The position numbers were made by a program, and so were the translations under genes. A DNA stretch of 64,000 bases from Emydura subglobosa (Eukaryota; Chordata; Testudines; Chelidae). Below are positions 23,636 through 34,900 of the stretch, piece by piece (the stretch's first letter is position 1; every line of letters begins with the position of its first letter). The stretch is taken from contig ML680053.1 in NCBI GenBank assembly GCA_007922225.1, positions 5,572,164 to 5,636,163 of the forward strand, read 5' to 3'. The notes beneath the pieces were generated by a model, which worked only from the letters and a program-made list of their open reading frames with translations, had not been told where the DNA came from and searched no databases.

Positions 23636-24857
23636 GAGTGGCACTGAGGCCCAGATTCCCCCACAATTATTAGGCTCCTAACTTCCATTGAATGCAGTGG
23701 GAGTTAGGTACCGAAACACCTTGGAAGATCTGAGTGAAGGTGCTTCCTTGTGACAGCTCTCGCTCATGCAGGCTGAAGCCGTTAGCGTGTCAAGCTGAAA
23801 CCTTGGTTAGTCTTTTGCACCTTTCATTGGAGAATCTCAAATCAGTTGAATATTAGCTAACACACCACATTTTCACCGATGGTCCGATGGAGGCACAAAA
23901 CATCAAGGCGCTTGGCAATGGTCACACAGCAAGGCAGTGGCAGAGTCAAGAATTGTGCCCCACAGTCCTGACCCGCCAGTGTTGCCAACCCTAAATATTC
24001 AATACCCACAACTCAGGCCACCCACACCATGAGATTTAAAATAAATATACTGGGTGGTGGTGGTGGCATTTGCCTTCTGCTTTTTGAGCTATTAGGGAGC
24101 ATCTGGGTCCTGTTTTCAAGCTTTTCTTCACAGTGAAGAGGACTAGAACATTTTTTTTTAAATGAACAATGATTGTTCACCTAATCACGTGACGCCAGGA
24201 CACCGAGTATCACAAGACTCCTAAATCCACAAGAATGGGCAATGCTGCATTCCTGGGCTCTAACCAGCAGAGCACACTCCGACAGCCAATAATGGAGCCT
24301 AAGTTACTAACCCTCTGCTGTAGCCAGTTTACAACAGATTCACTTTCCCCAGAGGTTAGCGTGCTTAGGAAGGCCCAGGCCCATCTCTAGTCCTTCTGAC
24401 AATCAGGATCAGGCCTTCATTGCTGTCAACAGCTGGGTTTTTAAAATCCTGAGGCTTCTGGGACCCCCAGTGCATGGAGTGAGGCTTCAGCACCTCTGTG
24501 AATTAGGCCACTTTTACTTAGCAGCCTCACTGGAGACTATGGGGCCAGATTCTCAGCTAGTGTAAATTAACATAGTTCATAGACTTCACTGGAGTGATAC
24601 CAACTTACACCACTTAAAGATGTTGCACTTAGGCACCTATGATTGAAAATGTTGGATAGAGGAGAAGCCTGCCCTGGCAAGGAGATGGAGTGGGTGATTG
24701 AATAGATTTTTGCGTTCTCTAACCTCAGGCTATAATATGATGGAAAAAAATAATTATGGGATTTACAACTGGATGAATCCTGTTTTTCCTTTTAAATTGG
24801 CATATTTATAATCTACGAGTCTTGGTAATCAGCAAGCCACTTTATTTAAGAATATTG

Positions 24858-24953
24858 GGCCAGGTCTTCAGCTGATGTCAATTGGCAAATATAGCCCCAG
24901 CGAAATCAATGGCGTTATGCGGATTTATATCAGCTGAGGATCTGGCCCAGGAA
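24858..24953. repeat. Foldback element with GGGCCAG ends
   Basis: GGGCCAGGTCTTCAGCTGATGT at the left is inverted at the right as ATATCAGCTGAGGATCTGGCCC, and most of the element folds on itself. A half-copy with the same left end starts at 24542. Confidence 0.7.
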
Positions 24954-25314
24954 GAGCACCTGTGCTAGGAAATCATAGGGAAGGTTGCTTTGAAAAAAGC
25001 ACTGTGCCTTTAAATAACTGATGTAATTAAAAAAAGGATATTCCAAGAGGATCCTTACGAGGAGATATTTTGGGGACTTGCTGGAGTCATTCTTGCTATG
25101 GTTTTGTTATTCCGTCAGTGAGACCAACCCAATACACACAATTCATGCGCAGCTGTAAAAAATTTTCCCAATTTAGGGCTAAATTTATTAGCTTACTCTT
25201 AACACCACAAAGAGAAGGGAGTAACTAGTGATGAGTCAAGTGAAAACAGGACAGTGAGAAACCCAGAAGTAAAGAAGAGGTTGTCCATTATGAAAAGGAT
25301 ACATGTCAAATACA

Positions 25315-25465
25315 GGACACCACAGAGTGCCTCACAACTCTTCACAGGAGTGTTGTTATTCCCATTTCACAGATGGGGAAATCAAGGCAAAGACTTTCAG
25401 TGTCTTGCCAAGGAAGCACTGAATCAAGAATGGTACATACCCATCCTTCTGCTTTAACTGCTAGA
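25315..25465 (-). mobile_element. MIR/CORE-type SINE
   Basis: Reverse copy with CCCATTTCACAGATGGGGAAATCAAGGCAAAGA and a degraded tRNA-like end. Confidence 0.65.
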
Positions 25466-25499
25466 CAATACTATATTTTCCCTTTGTTTCAGTGAGGGA

Positions 25500-25760
25500 G
25501 GGGTTGAGATGGCAGCATCATCTAGTGGCTAGGGCACTGGATTGAGAGTCAGGGAAACAAGTTTTATTCCTGGCTCTGACCAGGGGCAAGTCATTTACCT
25601 CTTTGTGCCTCTGTTTTCCTGTGAACCCCTGATCTGTCTGCTCTATTTAGACTGTAAGCTCTTTGAAGCAGAGATAGTTTTATAGTGTATATTTGTACAG
25701 TGTATATATGGAGTGTATATTTGCACCATAGAGCTCCAATCTCAGCTGGGCTTCTACACA
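25500..25760 (+). mobile_element. MIR/CORE-type SINE
   Basis: Sense copy: CATCTAGTGGCTAGGGCACTGGATTGAGAGTCAGGG, CTGGCTCTGACC, GGGCAAGTCATTTACCTC, then the GACTGTAAGCTCTTTGAAGCAG tail. Confidence 0.75.
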
Positions 25761-26683
25761 CTACTGTAATGTAATTCTTTAAAAAAGTGAGAATCTCTTC
25801 AAGATAGCTAAAAATAAATCCTCTCAGCCATCCGGAAATACAGTTTGCTCGTGTCTGTTCTAACACAATCAAGTCCAGGAACCACTGAAACACCTGCTAA
25901 TATAAATCTTGACTAGATATCAGATTATTCTATCATCTCGTCATTTTATTTTTCTCCTCCCCCCTCCCCAGACAAACTTCCAACTCTCTCTCGATCCCAG
26001 TTTAATAAAACATATATGGGATGCGGATCACTTGTAAGACTTATGCTTATTGAGTCATGTTCTAGGTTTGCATATGGGTTTCAAGGTTACTTAGCTTGCC
26101 AGCAATGGCAGAGTTATGTGCAGGCTTCATGAAACAGGACAAAAGGGGAAAGCATGACTATGCAGCCTTCACATGTTGCATCAGCGTTTCACACCCCAGC
26201 TTTCCCAATTTTTTTTTTTTGGGTGGGGAGGGGGAACCTCTGTTCCAACAAGCAGAGCCACTAGATTTCCAAATCAGCAGCTATCTTCATGGCCATTTTC
26301 TTATCAGGTCACTGAAAGATAACATGACCTATGAAAGTCCTAGTTTATGGTCAAGTTCTGAAATTTAGTTAAGGATCGTTTTGGGTGAAATCCAGTCTGC
26401 AAATACAGACCCAATGCTGACCCTGAACAGATTACGAAGCAGGCTTCAAGACCTGCAGAGGCTCAGTGTTGTGATTAGCTGGAAATAGAGGAGTGTCTGT
26501 GACAGGGATGCACCCCCCCTTCCCTCCACTGTTAAAAACTGCCTGTCTGCTGTGCTCATTTCTCTCATCATAACAGCCCCAAGCACCCTGAAAGGCTTTG
26601 GTGCCAACAGCCTTCCTAGCATCCCGTTTAGACTTGCAGAAGCCAGGAAGATTCAGAGTCAGGGGAGCCCTCTGTCCAGAGCC

Positions 26684-27058
26684 ATGGATGAGTACTGCTC
26701 TGCCATCCGCAAGATGGAACACACCGTTATGTTTCCCAGCCTCCTCCGAGGTGTCTACATGGAACAGCGGGACGACACATCCACTGGTGATTTTGGCAAC
26801 AAGGACCTGTATGAGTATTACAGCCAGCTGAAATCCATCAAACTCACACTGGAGGGTAGACTGGTGCCTCTAAATGAAAGCAAACACCAAATCACCAGCA
26901 GAGAGGAAGCAACAGAAAACGGAGAGGAGGCTGATCTTGAAGGATTGCTTTATCATCACTTTAGAGGCTTGTATCGTGTCCTGACCCACCTGACCAGAAA
27001 AGCCAATGCCCTGACCAAAAAATACAATGAAATTATAGGACAGATCAACCAAGAGTAA
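26684..27058 (+). CDS. THRSP: THRSP (Spot 14), thyroid hormone responsive protein
   Basis: THRSP/Spot 14 is a small acidic nuclear and cytosolic protein induced by thyroid hormone, carbohydrate and SREBP/ChREBP signals. It promotes lipogenesis, partly through its paralogue MID1IP1, an activator of acetyl-CoA carboxylase polymerisation. The single coding exon gives 124 residues. Family marks are MEHTVMFPSLLRGV (about 11-24), DLYEYYSQLKSI (about 38-49), an acidic ENGEEADLE stretch and a C-terminal LTRKANALTKKYNEIIGQ helix. The ATG at 26684 has a good Kozak context (GAGCCATGG) and aligns with the conserved MDxY start. The frame is open further upstream to 26552, but that part does not look like the family. 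Human THRSP has 146 residues. The paralogue MID1IP1 is similar, but the KCTD14-NDUFC2 neighbours make THRSP the better call. A GTGAGA donor lies 45 bp past the stop. Confidence 0.93.
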   Translation: MDEYCSAIRKMEHTVMFPSLLRGVYMEQRDDTSTGDFGNKDLYEYYSQLKSIKLTLEGRLVPLNESKHQITSREEATENGEEADLEGLLYHHFRGLYRVLTHLTRKANALTKKYNEIIGQINQE

Positions 27059-27794
27059 AATTACGCTTACCTGGTGAAACATCCATCAATAACTTCAAAA
27101 AAGGTGAGACCTCAGCTAACTGGCATCTTAGAAAACTTCAACAGAGATGTATCAAATAGCGTCCCCTCCCCTTCCTCCAAAATCTAAGTGATTATCAGTC
27201 TAGTTTAACTGATAATTGTGTTATCAGTACCTAGAAACAGCAGGATCAAATCCTAGCAGGGGGATCCATCTCTTCCTTGCATGATAGATAAATTGTGCTG
27301 TATCCATTTTACCAAATGGGGGTCTTTAAAATGATCTTGAAGAGGCAACTAAAAGATGGATTTAATTATTTGTTTTAAGGCAGTCACTTCATGATGGCTA
27401 AAAATAATCCATGCTTTCAGATAGATCTTAATAACTAAGGCTCTCTCTGCTGCTGTGTGCAGACACTAGAGAACACAGAGCATTGTAGCAAGATTAGTGT
27501 TTTGGCTGAGGGTCCTTGGGAATAGCATGTGTTGGCGACCCTAGTGGCTATTGTACTGCAGTTTGCAAAGTGCTCTGGGATGAAAGCTGTTCTATGAAGA
27601 TTACACTAATTTTCTGACAAATCAGAAAAATACAAGCACTGTAACAGTTTGTAATTAACTCATCAGTGAACAAGTAATTCCAAGCTCTTGGAGACAGGCT
27701 CTGTATTTTGTGCATGTGTGCGCATGCATGTGTACACATGTACTGCACCTAGCACGAAGAGATTTTGATTCAGTCCTCGAGGCACACTCAACGA

Positions 27795-27835
27795 TAGATA
27801 GATGATAGACAGATAGATGATAGATAGATGGATCG
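27795..27835 (+). repeat. (GATA)n microsatellite
   Basis: Interrupted GATA/GACA/GATG repeats within THRSP intron 1, directly after a SINE tail at about 27650-27790. Confidence 0.85.
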
Positions 27836-28092
27836 TAACAGAGCTACGGTCCATGGGGCAAACCACATCTTATACTTCTTGTAATAAATGGAGGATTAAT
27901 GGGGATTAGTAGGTGGCAAAGACTTAATAAAAACTGTACTTTGTGTAATTTTAAAACTCAGGTATGATTCAAGCATTGCAATCTAGAAATGCTTTCCTGG
28001 GGTGGCTATTTTGAATGCAGTATCAGAATCAATACCTCTCCCAACAGGCATACAGAAAATGCCAAAATTACTATTTTATGATTTTTTCACAG

Positions 28093-28230
28093 GACAACTC
28101 GCCACTCCTGTGCTGCATAAAGCTGACGTCCTGCGGCAAGTACTGTTGGTGAATTACTTGACTGACAAGGATGCTGGCCATCTGATAGCCACTGTTTTCT
28201 AATAACCAGAATAAATGTGATCATTCCTTG
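28093..28230 (+). other. THRSP: Probable THRSP non-coding exon 2 (3' UTR)
   Basis: A consensus donor (AAG|GTGAGA, exon end 27103) follows the THRSP stop. A pyrimidine-rich acceptor TTTTTTCACAG ends at 28092, and an AATAAA signal sits at 28210-28215. This gives a two-exon gene whose second exon is wholly untranslated, as known for mammalian THRSP. An open frame across 28002-28202 ignores these sites and is not counted as coding. Confidence 0.65.
28210..28215 (+). terminator. Candidate THRSP poly(A) signal
   Basis: AATAAA, followed about 12 bp later by a T/G-rich stretch (TCATTCCTTGCTGTG). Confidence 0.6.
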
Positions 28231-30004
28231 CTGTGACATAGCCTCATCGTCCAACTCAAATACTTCACACACATTAATTTTCAACTATCGGGGCAAAAAT
28301 CATTGTGTTATTCTACTGCTATGTGAAGTTTGAAAATCAGTTATAAAATAATCCTCTTTTCTTACTTGTAAAAGTGGGCTGCTTCAATTCACTACTTGGT
28401 AATAAAGCATCACAAAACTAAAATGATCTTTTACGTCTGTTTGGGCAATATGAATCCCATCTTCTGCTTGCTATGCTAGTTGCCCCTTGAATACCATGTT
28501 AAAGCCAAGGTTTTGGTCCTAATCTTCAAGGTGTCAATGGTTATATGCAGGATACCTGAAAGACCACGCAGAATTAAAAGATGAGGAACTAAGGTGATAG
28601 CTCTGCTCCTCAGGCACGTGTAACTCTCCACCTCAAGCATAAAGGTTGGCTGTGGGGAAGTCAGGGTTCTTCCTCAAGGGTTTGTCTGAGGCTGTGGAAT
28701 GAACTCCACTAGGAACTAAAAACTTAACCAACCTCACTACCTTCCACTCCAAGAATAAGGTGCATGTCTTCAAACTGCTTCTCTAACACCCACAGAGCAC
28801 AGGGGACATAACACATTAATTAAAAATTAGAAATAAAAACCCATTCAATTTCTCCTTCACATGTCATTCTTTCCCTTTTCCTACTGATGGATGCTAGCCA
28901 TGACTTCAATGGGGCCAGCATTTCACTCATAGGATTTCTCTCTCCCTACAGCAGCAAAGCCCTGGTTGTCCAGGAATGAGGCAGGAGGGGACATACTTTG
29001 GCTCTTGGGGAGGAAGGTGATGACTGCTTCAAGCAGAAAACACAGTGGTAGTTGCTTAAGATAAGTGTTACTGGCAGCATTACTAGAGAATATTTGTCCA
29101 TTCTCTTGGGTGCAGGATAAACCCATTGTTCCCTAACAGCTTTAGCTGGTTGCTTGGATTTGCACAAAACATACCACAACAGACAAATGGGATCATCAAA
29201 GGAGGGGGAACAGAAATAAGGGTCTTCAATAAGTTAACAAAAAAGTTATGCCATCCTACTTTTCCCCTGCCATGTTTTAAACAGAGCCAACGTCCGCCTT
29301 GCTGATTTCACCATGTTACTTGTCAGTTTGCTTCAATAAACTCTCAACTTATTGTATATTGCACCGTATACCAAGGCTTTTGGGTTGTGCATCACAATTG
29401 ACTGATCTCAACACAGTTCTGGGAATGTTGTTTGTTCACTGCTAGGGCAGAGGCACTACAATTTTTGTAGAATTACATGAAAGAAAGGGGTTCTGCTCTC
29501 CCATTAGGTCGTGACTGCATGGTAGTTATTACACAATACCCATAATTCCTTCTTCCCCAGAATATTTATCATTCAAAATGTTCCCCTCCCCATATAATAT
29601 TTATAATGTAGAGCAAATTTTGAGACTAAAATACTTGATATGTCTATTTTAAGCAGAAAGAGTGATGGAGGCAACCTGATTAAGGAAGGTTAATCAAGCC
29701 TCTGCCATGTGTCATCTGGAGTTAGGAATGATTATTGACATTGCACTGCAGTTAAAAAACAAAAGCAGAGGGCATGCGATCTAAACAGATCAAATTGCAA
29801 GGACTCCTCTAAGCAACAGGCATTCTAAAGATTAATTTCAGACACTGCAGGAAGCAAATGCAGTGCCTTACATAAGTGCCTTACATAAGGTTGTTGCATT
29901 TTTGGATTCAATAGCATTGTATCTGCTCTAGATTGTTCCAATTTATTAACAGCACATATGGGAAAACCAATCTGAGATATTAGCTACCTGATAAGTAGCA
30001 TATC
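28231..30004. other. THRSP-NDUFC2 interval, no gene seen
   Basis: The sequence at 28480-28800 resembles an old LINE-like repeat (AGGTTTTGGTCCTAATCTTCAAGG). A short direct repeat CAGTGCCTTACATAAGTGCCTTACATAAG is at 29861-29889. No exon is supported. Confidence 0.45.
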
Positions 30005-30880
30005 AAGTTGTGCTCCCACAGGGGTCTGTCCTGGGTCTGGCCTTACTCAGTATTTTTATCAACTACTTGGCTGATAGAGTGGACAGTATGCTTATAAAAT
30101 CTGCAGATGACAACATGCTGGGAAGGGTTACGTGTACATTGGAAGACAGGATTTGAATTCAAAATTATCTTGAGAAATTGGAGAATCGGTCTGAAATCAG
30201 TAAGAAGAAATTCAATACAGACAAGTGCAAAGTACTACACCTAGAATGGAAAAATCAAATGCACAACTACAAAAAGGAGAATAACTGGCTTTGCAGCAGT
30301 ACTACAGGAAAGGATCTGGGGTTACAGTGATCACAAACTGAACATGAGTCAATATTCTGGGTTGTATTAACAGGAGTGTCATATGTAAGACATGGGAGGT
30401 AGTTGTCCCACTCTACTTGGCATTGGAGAGGTTCAGATGAGAGCAAAAACAATTGTAAGGGGTTTAGAAATCATGACCTATGGAAAAAAGGCTGAAAGAA
30501 TTTGGAATATTTAGTCTAGAAAAGGGACCTGATAACAGTCTTCAAATATGTAGAAGGTTGTTATAAAGAGGACAGTGACCAATTGCTTTCTATGTCCAAG
30601 GGAAGGACAAGAAGTAATCAGCTTAGTTTGTAGCAAGGAAGATTTAGGTTAGATATTAAAATAATCTAACAATAAGGATAGTTAAGCAATGGAACAGGTT
30701 ACCTAAGGAGGCCATGAAATCCCCATCACTGGAGGTTTTTAAAACCAGATTAGACAAACACCTGTCAGGGACGGTCTAGGTACACTTAACCCTGCTTCAG
30801 TGCAAGGAGATGGACTAGAATAAAGGACCTTTTGAGGTCCCATTCAGCCCAACATTTTCAGGATTCTGTACAAGGATAAA
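30005..30880 (+). mobile_element. CR1 LINE, ORF2 C-terminal part and 3' UTR
   Basis: It enters in the reverse-transcriptase region, QGSVLG followed by FINYLADRVDSM and a degraded active-site block SADDNMLG where CR1 has FADD. It then runs through the thumb region and 3' UTR (CAATGGAACAGGTTACCTAAGG, CACTGGAGGTTTTTAAAACC) to a terminal CAGGATTCTGTAC. Frameshifts and stops are frequent. It lies between THRSP and NDUFC2. Confidence 0.88.
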
Positions 30881-31918
30881 GAAAAGTTTGAACAGTGACA
30901 GCAGCAAAATAACAGGTTTAAATATGGCAACAAATTCTGTGCCAAACAAGGGCATTCATGTGCTCAAAGCATGGCCCAGAAATGATAAACTATGATATGC
31001 ACCAAACAGGGAACAGTTTGCGCAAACATGGAAAAGCTTACTCATGAGTTAAACTTTAGCTAATTTTTCAGACATTTGTCTTGGATATCAAGTCAATAAT
31101 CAGTAGTTGGTCTGAATCACACCACCCCCAAACCACAACTTTCTTTGAATGTCTAGTTTTAGACACATCTCTATGGAGGCATTTAAAAAGTGCCCCGCTT
31201 TTCAGAGATGCTGAGCCCCTGCAACTCCCACTGAAATTTTGGACCTGTGGATACTCAGCACGTGTGTGTGTGGGTGGGTAGGGTAATTTGGAGGCCTAAC
31301 CTAAAGCACCAAAACTGGAAAAATTTGGATCTAAGTAATAATGGCAGAGAGAAAGCAAGTGGAGAACAGAGATCCTAAAAGGGATCAAATATGGATGCCT
31401 TGCCAATACTGCATTCTCTCTCAGTTGGTGTGGAAACCTTTTCTAGCTAGACTGACTTTGGCCCTGATCCTGTAATAAGTTCTGCATAGGCAAGGCCACA
31501 GTGTGACCAAGACTCAAGGAATGTGTTGATAACAGAAGGCAGGAATTAAATTTCACTCTGAGGAAGAAGACTTGTATTTTCCTCTACCTTAAACAGACTA
31601 GTAACTGAGCTCCACCACTTTCTTTGGTACAGTAGTTCTAATTTCACAATAGTTAACTAAAGAGGCAACTCAAAATTTCTAACATTTAAATATAACAAAA
31701 GGGGGCTAAATGCATTGCAAATTATTGGGATAAATATTAACAACTGGAAGACACTAATTCTTCATAATTTTAATGATAATTATACAGTTAAGGGTTTTCT
31801 TTTGTTTTTCAGCCCGTTGCATTTGAACAGTAACTGACATACAGCCTGCTCAAATATATTTGGGAGTGATCTCACAAAACACGATTTGCTGAACAAGTCC
31901 GTAGTTCTTGAGAAGTTT

Positions 31919-31968
31919 TCAGCGAACTGGAACGAAGTCCTCCAAAATTTCAGCAAAGGTTTTCTTCT
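31919..31968 (-). CDS. NDUFC2: NDUFC2 exon 3
   Basis: Short last exon encoding EKKTFAEILEDFVPVR and TGA after acceptor TTTTTGTAG. No AATAAA was seen close by; ATTAAA (minus) at 31769-31774 is the nearest variant signal. Confidence 0.92.
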
Positions 31969-34900
31969 CTACAAAAAGTAATCAAGGACAATTAGGAAAG
32001 GTTATTTAGCATTTAGAGATTTTTTTTTTTTTTTAAAAAGGTCAATATTTGATCAATAATCAGTAAGTCAGAACATTTGCTATGGGCCAGATCCAAAGCC
32101 AGCTGACGTCAATAGCATTCTGTCTTTCATTAACTCCAGTGAGCTTTGGATCAGGCTCTATTACAGTAGCACCTTGAGTCACATACTAACCATTCCTCTT
32201 CCCCCTTCTCAGAAGGTTTAATAGCAGAGCCCTGTAAGGAGTTCTCATATCGAGAACTTTCCTACTTCTACAGAATGTTTACTGGCACATAATGGAAAAT
32301 CATAACTGAACTGCACTTAACCAAATATATGTTGCTAGGCAGTAAATTGGAGTTCCCTCCCCATCATATTTGTTTGTTCACTTGCTAATTTTCTAAAATT
32401 CAGTCACAATGGCTCTCTTGGGCAATGCTAGTTAGCAAGATTCAACTGTACTATGGGGCCATAATGATTCTTATTTCACCTGGTATGTTAGTCTGTTTGA
32501 ATATTCACTAATTTGTTGATACAGTGCATGTTGCAATCCAGGTAAATTGAGGATCATCGCTCCTGGCCTCATGAAGAATGTTGCACTGACTTCAAAGGAC
32601 TATGAATATGGCTTTTAATGCCCAGAATTTGGGGAAGAAGAAATTGGGCTAAACTCCACCTAATATCTGATCCAGACTAGAAATGAAGGAACCGTCTGAG
32701 GAGGCAGTTCTCTTCTCTGCCTGAGTAGCAGTTTTCAGTGAACGTGGCTAGCAGAAGATGGGGTTGTGTTAGGTCGGAAGAGAAGTAAAACTCTGGCAAA
32801 AAGTATGTCTTGAAAAAGTTATAGGAGTTAAAATACCTCCTCCCCTACAACCCTTCAGAAAGGAGAAAACTCAAGATAGGCATCAAGCTAGTGACAAACC
32901 TTTTACTTTTGTAACAAACACAATGGTACCCTAGTGACTGGTCAAGAGCTAAGTTTCCATTCTTACAAACATCATCTATAATGAGTGCCTACAATGCCTG
33001 AATCACAGAGAATTATTCTATTGTTCACTAAGTTAGCTTAAGTACAATTTCCAGTCTTCCTCTGAAGGGATAACAGTGGGCTCATTAGCCATTTTTCCAT
33101 CATCAGTTTCTGAAAAAAGTGATCATAGTTGCAGACTAACCACCCTGCTTCCCTATCTCTTCGCCAAAAATTTTAGGATTCAAGAGGAGGCAATAGTTCA
33201 GAACTATTAAAATTACAGCAATGGCACAAAGTTGAAGCATGGAACAAAGCAAAGAAAAGATTAACTGGGCTGTCATAGTGAACAGCAATCACAGTTCAGA
33301 GAATTGAATTTCGGGCCTTATAAGGGTACATGAAAAATTGTCCAAAGGATGCTTTTGATGCAAACACTGCAGCTCATGGAGATTTAAGCTGAAGTGTGAT
33401 TCTGCAAGAATGATGGGGGGTAGAGGAGTGGAGAGGTTCAACTTCATTCTCTCACTTAGTGTAGAATAAAATAAACAAAGTCAATTTTTTTTCCTAATTC
33501 CCAGCTGTCAAAGTCAAAATGGATCTGAAAAGCAAGCTGGGTTCAGTCTGCCTCACATCATCACCACTAGATCTCTAGTGGGAATGTAATAGACAGTTCC
33601 TATTGATATCAAATAAGATCAGAGAATCTAGCAAAACCTTTGAAGCAATGGAACAGCCTCCAGAGGAGGTAGTAGAAGCCAATCAAATTGCATGTTTAAA
33701 CCTAGAAACCCTAGAGACAACATGTATTGCAGAGACCAGCCCCACAATGGATAACCTACCACCATTTAGATTGTAAGCTTTTTGGGACAGGTGCCATCTC
33801 TCATTATAAATTAGCAAAATGCCTGGCACAGGATAGCCCCAATCTTGGTTGCATTACCAGAATACAAAAGACAATAAACTAGGTCTTTTCCATCTCTAAC
33901 ATCCATAATTCAGTTTGCTCCTCCTCCATAGCTGTATTGCTGCTGCATTGTTTACTATTAAAAGCTTATTTCCTTTGTGAACTAAATGGAAACAACAGAA
34001 AACAACCAAAGCAGCAGACCTGTTGAGTAAGAAAGGTCCATTTTTATATTGTAACTTTCCTGATCACAACCACGCTTTAAATTGTGAGTCAGCCACAGAG
34101 GTGACACTAGCCAGTTGTGGCCTGTTATGAAAGATTGGATTCTGACTTTGGCATACCTATATTTATCGCTTATTAATTAGTATGAAAGGTCTTTCTTAAA
34201 AGAGGAACTCAATATACCTTTTTGCTTAAAATCTTCTGGATGGCGTCTAATGTATTCCATCAGTTCTCTGTCCTGTTTAGCACACATATACTTTTCACGT
34301 TTAGTAAGATAATAGCCAACAAAAAAGCCCACGGTGGTAAACAGGACCTGACGGTGCACTCCTGAAATGTGGGGAAAAAATCCAGAGAAAGTGATAAGTA
34401 AAGTTTTAGTTATCATTGCTACATATGGCAGGTAAGATTTTTCTTTTCCCCTGCTTTCAACATACGTTAGTAAAAGACTCATACAACCACAACGAGCTAT
34501 TTGGTGGCCACAAGATATACCTACCTGATCCAGCAATGGAAGATTTAGAGAGCACCAACTAATTTGTATGGGTATTTTATTTTTAGAACAATCAATGCAG
34601 TGTACTCTTCAGTGCTATTCTCAGTTAAGGGCTTAAATAATAATGACAGTCACAATTAGCCCTTAAACAGTTCTTTACATTTTCAGAGCATTAACTAATT
34701 CAGGAGGTCTCAGACATTTCCCTGTTGGGATCTCCTCCCTCCCATCTAGCCAGAATCCAATACAGTTCTCTCCTATTTAACAGTACAGAAAATGCAAGAT
34801 GGTCATGACCCTCAGGTTGACAAGACCTGAATTAATTAATCTTCACTTTGGTTTCTTCATCTCATGATGCAAGGAGTTTATTATCGAACCTATTTTACTA

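Larger units (their letters stand above)
11706..26683. other. KCTD14-THRSP intergenic interval (contains unlocated KCTD14 exon 1)
   Basis: No convincing coding exon was found. KCTD14 exon 1 should lie here on minus, but a 30-codon poorly conserved exon cannot be picked out by eye. The interval holds SINEs, CR1 fragments and DNA-element remnants listed separately, a G18 run at 16846-16863, a (CAGGC)n run at 21918-21943, and GC-rich sequence at about 21.4-22.6 kb whose overlapping open frames on both strands look like base-composition artefacts. Sequence at 22750-23100 resembles dispersed repeat, but I cannot name it. Confidence 0.5.

Noticed and set aside
28002..28202. 66-codon frame over THRSP exon 2
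   Set aside because: It spans the probable 3' splice site and no THRSP family has coding sequence there.
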